In this document: piece by piece, positions 1 through 4,446 of the stretch
Layout: the number at the start of each line of letters is the position of its first letter
How positions within the stretch are numbered: position 1 is the first letter of the stretch
Source: Pseudomonadota bacterium
GTDB taxonomy: Bacteria > Myxococcota > Bradymonadia > UBA4248
DNA: 7,369 nt
NCBI GenBank assembly: GCA_017613855.1
Contig: JAGACY010000445.1
Location: 1-7,369 of the forward strand
Direction of reading: 5' to 3'
The notes under the pieces: generated by a model
Databases searched by the model: none
Told to the model about the DNA's origin: nothing
What the model saw: only the letters and a program-made list of their open reading frames with translations
Translations under genes and position numbers: made by a program

Positions 1-19
1 GAATAGTGAATAGTGAATA
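1..19. repeat. Heptamer tandem array (GAATAGT), cut by window edge
   Basis: Two full GAATAGT units (1-7 and 8-14) and five bases of a third are visible. The array may continue to the left of the window. The 7-bp period matches the other intergenic arrays here, although the unit sequence differs. It lies just upstream of the probable promoter of the oxidoreductase gene. Confidence 0.7.
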
Positions 20-25
20 ACCAAA

Positions 26-54
26 TTCAAACACATCCCGGTTTTCGTCATATT
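26..54 (+). promoter_or_regulatory. Probable sigma70-type promoter of the oxidoreductase gene
   Basis: TTCAAA (26-31) and CATATT (49-54) each match four of six consensus bases and are separated by exactly 17 bp. Transcription would begin near 61, leaving a very short leader that is mostly the AAGGAG ribosome-binding site at 62-67. The spacing is ideal but the hexamers are imperfect, so a promoter further upstream remains possible. Confidence 0.4.
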
Positions 55-74
55 TCTTATTAAGGAGTTCATTC

Positions 75-1241
75 ATGCCCCTCTACCTAACCAAACTACA
101 GCTTCAGGCCGAACTGAATCGATGTCTTGGGTGCAAAGCAAAGCCTTGCATGAATGCATGTCCGGTCAACTGCAATCCCCACGATTTTATTCAGTTTGCC
201 AAAGAGAATGACTGGCAGAATGCAGTCGGGGCCATTGTATTGAACAATCCTATGGGGCAGACGTGCGGGCTCATTTGTCCGGATAAGTTTTGCATGAAAG
301 CATGTACGCGTCGGAATGTCGATTTTCCAATTAACATTCCCAGGGTTCAGGCCACGATTTTGAATACCTGGCGAAACGAGAAGACACACGTGCTCAAACC
401 GCTTAACGGCAAACGGATAGCCATTATTGGAGCCGGACCGGCAGGCATTGCAGCGGCAGCATGTCTCATCCCCGAGGGGTATTATGTAGAGATTTTTGAA
501 TCAAGGCATGAAATCGGCGGTGCGCTGAATATGATTCCCAGAGAACGCCTGCCCCATGAGGTGATAGAACGCGACTGGTCATTCATTTTTGAGCCGGACC
601 GCATACTGCTGCATTTGAACAGTCGGATTGAGAATCCAGCAGAACTGCTCGATAAATTTGATGGGGTTATTGTTTCGACTGGTGAGCCGAATTGCGTTTC
701 TTTGCGCATTCCCGGGGAAGAATTGAGCGTTTCGTATATGGATTATCTGTACGAGCCAGAGAAATACCGGACAGATGGTGCCGTTGCCGTGATTGGAGGC
801 GGCAATGTGGCGGTCGACTGTGCATTGACGGCACAGCGCATGGGATCTTCGTCGGTGGAGATGTTTATTCGCAGGCGCATTGCAGATATGCGTGTTTCGA
901 AGGCTGAGTATCTCGAACTGATAGACCACAAGATCGATCTCAGCGGTATGACGAGCCCTGAAAAGATCGAAGCACACGGAGAATTGAAAACGCTTTGGGT
1001 ACGGCGCAATATTTTTGATGGCGAACGGTGGCATGGCCTCGAGAATTCGAGCATACCACTGCCTTATTTTTCGCTGATCATTCGTGCCATTGGCAGCAGA
1101 GCGGACGAGAAAACCGAAAATTGCGATCGCCTGATTTATGCCGGTGACTGCAAAACCGGCGGTTCTACCATTGTCGAAGCTATTGCTTCGGGACGCACGG
1201 CTGCCGCGGAGCTTATGAAATTGGTAATGTGCAATCAGTAA
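75..1241 (+). CDS. FAD-dependent NAD(P)H oxidoreductase with N-terminal 4Fe-4S domain (PreT/GltD-like)
   Basis: The 388-residue product has the layout of the small glutamate synthase subunit GltD and of PreT, the N-terminal half of dihydropyrimidine dehydrogenase. Such proteins pass electrons from NAD(P)H through FAD to iron-sulfur clusters. The N-terminal cluster domain has cysteines at 17, 20, 25, 29 and 33, then 64, 68, 73 and 77, followed by the PINI...Q segment whose Gln92 corresponds to a cluster ligand in the mammalian enzyme. The FAD Rossmann motif GAGPAG is at 119-124, the NAD(P)H motif GGGN at 241-244 with Arg266-268 after it, and the C-terminal FAD motif YAGD near 355-358. AAGGAG seven bases before the ATG fixes the start. 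PreT needs PreA and GltD needs GltB; neither partner is in the window, so the electron acceptor is unknown. It is somewhat shorter than GltD (about 470) or PreT (about 410). No signal peptide is seen, so it is presumably cytoplasmic. The final codons run into a heptamer repeat array. Confidence 0.88.
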   Translation: MPLYLTKLQLQAELNRCLGCKAKPCMNACPVNCNPHDFIQFAKENDWQNAVGAIVLNNPMGQTCGLICPDKFCMKACTRRNVDFPINIPRVQATILNTWRNEKTHVLKPLNGKRIAIIGAGPAGIAAAACLIPEGYYVEIFESRHEIGGALNMIPRERLPHEVIERDWSFIFEPDRILLHLNSRIENPAELLDKFDGVIVSTGEPNCVSLRIPGEELSVSYMDYLYEPEKYRTDGAVAVIGGGNVAVDCALTAQRMGSSSVEMFIRRRIADMRVSKAEYLELIDHKIDLSGMTSPEKIEAHGELKTLWVRRNIFDGERWHGLENSSIPLPYFSLIIRAIGSRADEKTENCDRLIYAGDCKTGGSTIVEAIASGRTAAAELMKLVMCNQ

Positions 1242-1242
1242 T

Positions 1243-1272
1243 TGCGCAATGCGCAATGCGCAATGCGCAATT
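1243..1272. repeat. Heptamer tandem array (TGCGCAA), four units
   Basis: Four perfect TGCGCAA units occupy 1243-1270, directly after the stop codon of the oxidoreductase gene. Degenerate units (GTGCAAT, CAGTAAT) can be read back through the last codons, 1229-1242. The left end forms the palindrome ATTGCGCAAT (1241-1250). Bases 1245-1272 are perfectly inverted at 2384-2411. Confidence 0.9.
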
Positions 1273-1297
1273 ATTCAGATTCTCTCAAGGATATTGT

Positions 1298-1334
1298 AAA
1301 AAAATTGGGGGGATCTCAGCTTGAGAGTCCCCCC
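1298..1334 (-). terminator. Rho-independent terminator, probably bidirectional
   Basis: GGGGGGA (1307-1313) pairs with TCCCCCC (1328-1334). An inner four-pair stem (1314-1317 with 1323-1326, one bulged G) closes the 5-base loop AGCTT. Read on the minus strand, the stem is followed by AA and seven T (complement of 1298-1304), which makes a strong terminator for the beta-barrel gene. On the plus strand the following bases (TTAGGTTTTG) are only moderately T-rich, so it may also serve the convergent oxidoreductase gene. Confidence 0.85.
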
Positions 1335-1370
1335 TTAGGTTTTGTCATTCCAATGGCACATTGCTCATTG
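1335..1370. repeat. Right flank of mini-element 1 with degenerate inverted heptamers
   Basis: TTAGGTTTTGTCATTCCAAT recurs in close form at 2369-2388 and more loosely at 2452-2472. It is followed by CACATTG CTCATTG (1357-1370), two degenerate units in the opposite orientation to the array at 1243-1272. Together, 1243-1370 resembles a small element with inverted heptamer ends, and the terminator sits inside it. Confidence 0.5.
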
Positions 1371-1371
1371 T

Positions 1372-2064
1372 TTACAAACCGCCAAAGAATACCGACACAC
1401 CGGCTTGCCAGAGCACAGTAGAAATGTAATTTCTTTTTTTGGTGTCTGTATTTTCGTCGTTGAAGGCCGTTGAATAGAGGTTGGTATAGATATTAAATTC
1501 GGGCTGGAACCAGATGCCTTCGGTTAATCGCAAGGGCAAACCGAACATCCATCCGACATACAGACCGGAATCCTTCCAGATGTCTTCGCGATTGTCTGTC
1601 GCTGCAATGACGATGCCGAGGAGTTTGGGGCCAAATGCAAGGCCGACATAAGGATTGAAGTGCTTCTCCATGAGGACCGGCACCTGGAGTTGAATGACAT
1701 GTGAGCTCGGATCATCCGTACCGGCATTTCTGACCCATTGGTAACCGGCTTCGATGCCGACGGCTGCATCGAAATCACCGCGCATGAATTGATATTTGGC
1801 ACCGACCTGAGCCCCCAGGAGATCGAGTTTTAAGCCGACATCGACGTTTTCTGCAATACCATATCGGACTGCAGCCTCGAAGTTTGGATCGGCAGATGGC
1901 TTGGTATCTCCTTCACCGCCTGTACCTGTTGAGGCAATTGCCCATCGTACCTGACCTTCGGGAACGACGCCGGCCGTCTGCATCGTGGTGAGGCTGGCAC
2001 ATGAGGTCATGACAATTGCAATGAAGAACAGGATAAACAGTGAGAGAATGTGTCTATTTCGCAT
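1372..2064 (-). CDS. Probable outer-membrane beta-barrel lipoprotein, function unknown
   Basis: The product from the ATG at 2064 is 230 residues. It opens with Arg-rich MRNR, a hydrophobic stretch and VMTSC, giving a lipoprotein signal peptide with Cys22 as the acylated residue. The mature part has alternating polar and hydrophobic segments rich in Gly and aromatics (for example 63-92, 98-111, 122-149, 166-194 and 213-230), as expected of an eight-to-ten-stranded beta-barrel with a C-terminal strand ending FFGGL. No enzyme motif is visible. The frame stays open up to an ATG at 2148, but those 28 extra residues would precede the signal peptide and overlap the promoter-region dyads, so the inner start is preferred. 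Its ribosome-binding site is weak (GGAT about ten bases upstream). A strong terminator follows at 1334-1298. It is convergent with the oxidoreductase gene and flanked on both sides by inverted heptamer arrays. The fold assignment is inferred from the strand pattern, not from a recognised family. Confidence 0.8.
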   Translation of the reverse strand: MRNRHILSLFILFFIAIVMTSCASLTTMQTAGVVPEGQVRWAIASTGTGGEGDTKPSADPNFEAAVRYGIAENVDVGLKLDLLGAQVGAKYQFMRGDFDAAVGIEAGYQWVRNAGTDDPSSHVIQLQVPVLMEKHFNPYVGLAFGPKLLGIVIAATDNREDIWKDSGLYVGWMFGLPLRLTEGIWFQPEFNIYTNLYSTAFNDENTDTKKRNYISTVLWQAGVSVFFGGL

Positions 2065-2113
2065 TTTTTTGTATCCGTGATTTGAATGCCGTTGTCGTAG
2101 GGAATCGGGCAAA

Positions 2114-2131
2114 GCTGACACACTTGTCAGC
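2114..2131 (-). promoter_or_regulatory. Dyad in the leader of the beta-barrel gene
   Basis: GCTGACA and TGTCAGC form a perfect 7-bp inverted repeat around a 4-base spacer, 50 bp upstream of the preferred start codon. On the coding strand the loop reads AGTG. It could be an operator or a leader stem-loop. The lack of a T-run argues against a terminator. Confidence 0.45.
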
Positions 2132-2141
2132 AGCCTGATAA

Positions 2142-2163
2142 CCGACATGTCGGCATAATTATT
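2142..2163 (-). promoter_or_regulatory. 12-bp perfect palindrome next to a possible -10 element
   Basis: CCGACATGTCGG (2142-2153) is perfectly self-complementary. On the minus strand, AATAAT (complement of 2158-2163) resembles a -10 box and would place the start of transcription inside the palindrome, as expected for a repressor operator. No good -35 box is seen. The GACA/TGTC half-sites resemble those of the dyad at 2114-2131; the two centres are 25 bp apart. Confidence 0.35.
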
Positions 2164-2193
2164 CCACTCTGAAAATAAAATCTAGGGGGAATG

Positions 2194-2235
2194 TTAGCAA
2201 TGAGCAATTAGCAATGCGCAATGCGCAATGATTAA
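2194..2235. repeat. Mixed heptamer array (TTAGCAA/TGAGCAA/TGCGCAA)
   Basis: Consecutive 7-mers are TTAGCAA, TGAGCAA, TTAGCAA, TGCGCAA, TGCGCAA and a degenerate TGATTAA. The mixture shows that the intergenic arrays are variants of one family with consensus near TKMGCAA. Bases 2211-2230 are perfectly inverted at 2391-2410. Confidence 0.9.
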
Positions 2236-2276
2236 GGAATTCTCAAATAATCTTCACGCCCCGGAGGGGGAGCAGG

Positions 2277-2311
2277 CAGTTAGCAGTTAGCAGTTTGCAG
2301 TTAGCAGTTAG
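2277..2311. repeat. Heptamer tandem array (CAGTTAG), five units
   Basis: Units are CAGTTAG, CAGTTAG, CAGTTTG, CAGTTAG and CAGTTAG with no gaps. Rotated, the unit is TTAGCAG, one base from the TTAGCAA of the neighbouring array. The array lies between the inverted arrays at 2194-2235 and 2385-2412. Confidence 0.92.
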
Positions 2312-2353
2312 GGCATTCTCAAGGCTATTCCTAAAGAATGATGGTTATCGTAG

Positions 2354-2373
2354 CTTTAGACTTTACCTTTAGA
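2354..2373. repeat. Short degenerate repeat (CTTTAGA/CTTTAC/CTTTAGA)
   Basis: Three adjacent copies with 6-7 bp spacing precede the TTAGATTTGTCATTCAATTG flank. CTAAAG at 2331-2336 is the inverted form. It may be a decayed member of the same class of repeats. Confidence 0.45.
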
Positions 2374-2384
2374 TTTGTCATTCA

Positions 2385-2412
2385 ATTGCGCATTGCGCAT
2401 TGCGCATTGCGA
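2385..2412. repeat. Heptamer tandem array (ATTGCGC), inverted orientation
   Basis: ATTGCGC three times and ATTGCGA once; this is the reverse complement of the GCGCAAT unit found at 1243-1272 and 2215-2228. Bases 2391-2410 are the perfect inverted copy of 2211-2230, and 2384-2411 of 1245-1272. Confidence 0.92.
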
Positions 2413-2483
2413 ATTATGAACATCTGTCACCTTGAGATTTAGAGAAACACTTTAGTTTTGCATTCCAAGTGGGGAAAAGAATT
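2413..2483. other. Spacer after the DsbA-like gene, partial flank repeat, no clear terminator
   Basis: TTAGTTTTGCATTCCAAGTGG (2452-2472) is a third, looser copy of the flank seen at 1335-1356 and 2369-2388. No stem followed by a T-run is visible downstream of the DsbA-like gene, so its transcript may run into the repeat region or end by another mechanism. Confidence 0.4.
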
Positions 2484-3665
2484 TTATGGCATAAACTGTT
2501 TAGTGCGCTCAAACTGAATTTTGCTTTCGAGTTCGCGGAGAATCTCATCCTGAGAAACATTTTCGAGAATGCGGGTAATGAGCAATTCTACATAATCCCC
2601 GCCAATTTCGCAGGATAAATCGGATGTGCAGTCATGAAGCGTTGATGCCGTCCCGGGGCATGGGCATAGCACCGAGTTCGTATAGAGCGCGAGATCTGCG
2701 CGTTTGTTGGCTGGCAGCAGTGCATACATCTCTTCATGCCCGGGATAGGGACAATTCTCTAGCGCTTTGGTGCGGGCTTTTTCCTTTGCCTCCCTGGAAG
2801 CGGCAGGTGGAGCTGCAATTTCTGCATCAATTCTTGCAATCATTCGTTCATAGTTGCCACCGGATTCGATGGCTACGCCATTGACATAAAACGAAGGTGT
2901 GCCTTCGACACCGGCTTTTTTAGCATCTTCGACATCTTCGATGACGACAGTACCGTAAGCCTGGCCCTTAATCGGATCGAACAAATCATCAGGATCCGCG
3001 CCCATCGATTCGAGAATCTCAGTTATTTTTTCCGGTCCCAGATCTGCTTGTTCCGCAAAGAGTTTGTCGTGAACTTCCCAGAATTTATCTTTGGATTGGG
3101 CATAGACACTGACGAGAGCAGCCGCAGCGGCATAGGGATGAATCGAAGTGAGCGGCATTTGCTTGAAAACAAATGAAACCGCTTCGGGGCGTGCTTCGTA
3201 GACTTTGTGTATGCTGGCAGCCGCGCGGGCACAAAATGGACACTGAAAATCACTGAAGACAACGACTTCTACGGGGGCAGCTGCGTTTCCCAATCGCGGG
3301 CGATTTTTTGTATTAAATTCTATCGGAGAAACCATGGCTTTGGCTTCTGATTTGACAATGCCCTGGGTCTTGAGTTTTTCGACGCCCTTGGAGAGGAAGA
3401 AAGCGATGTCATCCGAAAGAATAGCAGCTTCATGACAGGTGTTTTCTGCATTGAGCAATTCTTCGAGTGTTTTATATTGTGAAAGAGATTCTTCGACACA
3501 TGGGTTGGGAATCTCTTTGGCAACTTCACGGAATTCCTTTTGCTGGGATGCGTTCAGCGTCGAGGGAATGAGTGCATTCGAAGTAGTGGTAGTTGCACAG
3601 TGGGACGTGAGAAAGGCTAAACCTATGCAAAGAAGAATGAGACTGGCGTATTGGTTTCGAGGCAT
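2484..3665 (-). CDS. DsbA-family thiol-disulfide oxidoreductase lipoprotein with cysteine-containing flanks
   Basis: The 393-residue protein starts with an export signal ending FLTSHC. Cys23 is probably lipidated, although His at -1 is atypical for a lipobox. Residues about 128-283 form a DsbA/Thioredoxin_4 domain: FSDFQCPFC with active-site Cys142 and Cys145, helical insert about 172-250, and GTPSFYVNG at 255-263 with cis-Pro257. Such proteins make or rearrange disulfides outside the cytoplasm. Outside this domain are two Cys-bearing segments: PC (55-56) to Cys77, and Cys305, CPC (334-336), Cys346 and Cys352 followed by a helix-rich tail. These look like diverged copies of one module and are not part of standard DsbA (about 200 residues). 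The gene lies 42 bp after the NTF2-like gene on the same strand, so it is probably in one operon with it. No Shine-Dalgarno is seen before its ATG. Thiol-oxidoreductase fold is confident; redox direction and partner are unknown. Confidence 0.9.
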   Translation of the reverse strand: MPRNQYASLILLCIGLAFLTSHCATTTTSNALIPSTLNASQQKEFREVAKEIPNPCVEESLSQYKTLEELLNAENTCHEAAILSDDIAFFLSKGVEKLKTQGIVKSEAKAMVSPIEFNTKNRPRLGNAAAPVEVVVFSDFQCPFCARAAASIHKVYEARPEAVSFVFKQMPLTSIHPYAAAAALVSVYAQSKDKFWEVHDKLFAEQADLGPEKITEILESMGADPDDLFDPIKGQAYGTVVIEDVEDAKKAGVEGTPSFYVNGVAIESGGNYERMIARIDAEIAAPPAASREAKEKARTKALENCPYPGHEEMYALLPANKRADLALYTNSVLCPCPGTASTLHDCTSDLSCEIGGDYVELLITRILENVSQDEILRELESKIQFERTKQFMP

Positions 3666-3707
3666 GGCAAAGGGGAATGAAATAAGGACATCAAATGTCA
3701 GCAGCTG

Positions 3708-4247
3708 CTATTCGGCGACGAGGTGTTTTCTTTCGGTGAATGCAATTTTCCAATCGTTGCCATTTTTGAGCCAACGATAGCTGATGACAGCATCTTCGAT
3801 GTGTGGTTTGCCCTTATCATCTGTATATCGGGAAATCTGCCGTGTATGGATGGTTGCTGCACTTTTGGTGAGCAAAGCAAATTCGACGGCATGAACTTCG
3901 AGATGGAGGTCTTTGAGTGCCATTGCCCTTTGTGCATACTCGCGTTCCAGCTCAGGATAACGCATCCTGTCTGCAACAAAGTCACTCATATAGCCATCGA
4001 GGTCGCGTGCATTGGCATGATTGATATGCGCTTCGAGGGCAGCTTGTACTTCTTTTGCTTCGGCGGGGAATTTGCTTTCGAGCTCTGTGGATTTTGCAGA
4101 TTTCGTTGAGTTTGCGTCGTAGGCAATATGTTCGTCACTGTCCGGAGCAATATCATCGTCCTTATCGACGGCAAAAGCTGCGGGAACGGTAACCAACGTG
4201 ACAATGCACAGTGCAATTGCGAATATAAAACTGCGTTTAAAGCTCAT
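3708..4247 (-). CDS. Secreted NTF2/SnoaL-like domain protein
   Basis: The 179-residue product has a classical Sec signal peptide: MSFKR, a hydrophobic core, then AAFA with probable cleavage after residue 26. An acidic low-complexity linker follows (28-58). Residues about 62-176 read as a SnoaL/DUF4440-type NTF2 fold: the opening helix EVQAALEAHINHANARD, then DLDGYMSDF, and closing strands including DAVISYRWLKNGNDWKIAF. In this fold the cone-shaped pocket often binds small ligands or mediates dimerisation, and many members lack known function. No catalytic residues can be assigned. The ATG is preceded by a weak AGAG seven bases upstream. A perfect TATAAT lies 45-50 bp upstream of the start codon, so this gene is probably first in an operon with the DsbA-like gene. 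The family is inferred from pattern, not from a search. Confidence 0.82.
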   Translation of the reverse strand: MSFKRSFIFAIALCIVTLVTVPAAFAVDKDDDIAPDSDEHIAYDANSTKSAKSTELESKFPAEAKEVQAALEAHINHANARDLDGYMSDFVADRMRYPELEREYAQRAMALKDLHLEVHAVEFALLTKSAATIHTRQISRYTDDKGKPHIEDAVISYRWLKNGNDWKIAFTERKHLVAE

Positions 4248-4291
4248 GGTATTCTCTGTTTGGCTGTAAAAGAAACGCGTGTATGAAGGGC

Positions 4292-4319
4292 ATTATAAGC
4301 CTTCGAAGCAATTAGTTTA
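4292..4319 (-). promoter_or_regulatory. Probable promoter of the NTF2-like/DsbA-like operon
   Basis: On the minus strand a perfect TATAAT (complement of 4292-4297) is preceded 16 bp upstream by the weak -35 candidate TAAACT (complement of 4314-4319). Transcription would start near 4285, giving a leader of about 38 bases. Confidence 0.5.
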
Positions 4320-4360
4320 CGCCATTTTGTATGTATGAACAACGAACTTTGAAATGCGCG

Positions 4361-4404
4361 CAATAAAAAATAAACGCCGCGTATGCCAAAGGCATAGCGG
4401 CGTT
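4361..4404 (-). terminator. Rho-independent terminator of the MYXO-CTERM protein gene
   Basis: The arms 4373-4387 and 4391-4404 pair over 14 bp with one bulged G (4381) and the loop AAA. On the minus strand the stem is followed by TATTTTTTATT. It lies 43 bp past the stop codon of the large gene and separates it from the NTF2-like operon. Confidence 0.9.
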
Positions 4405-4416
4405 GCGCGAGCCGTA

Positions 4417-4435
4417 TGGCGGCCCGAGGCCGCCA
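4417..4435 (-). other. GC-rich hairpin between stop codon and terminator
   Basis: TGGCGGCC and GGCCGCCA form a perfect 8-bp stem with loop CGA, 12 bases after the stop codon. There is no T-run. An overlapping alternative, CGCC-AAA-GGCG (4431-4441), shares bases with its right arm, so the two folds exclude each other. A role as 3'-end protection or transcription pause is possible. Confidence 0.6.
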
Positions 4436-4446
4436 AAGGCGAGCAA

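Noticed and set aside
579..1256. 225-residue open frame on the minus strand inside the oxidoreductase gene
   Set aside because: It lies opposite a gene with clear cofactor motifs, its composition is not protein-like, and its start falls in the heptamer array.
2065..2148. Upstream ATG at 2148 extending the beta-barrel protein by 28 residues
   Set aside because: The extension would sit in front of a complete lipoprotein signal peptide, has no ribosome-binding site, and overlaps the palindrome and possible promoter.
2259..2269. CCCC-GGA-GGGG hairpin as a terminator
   Set aside because: The stem is only four pairs and no T-run follows on either strand.
1243..2412. CRISPR array
   Set aside because: The repeats are 7 bp and directly abutting, without unique spacers of 25-40 bp, and no cas gene is present.
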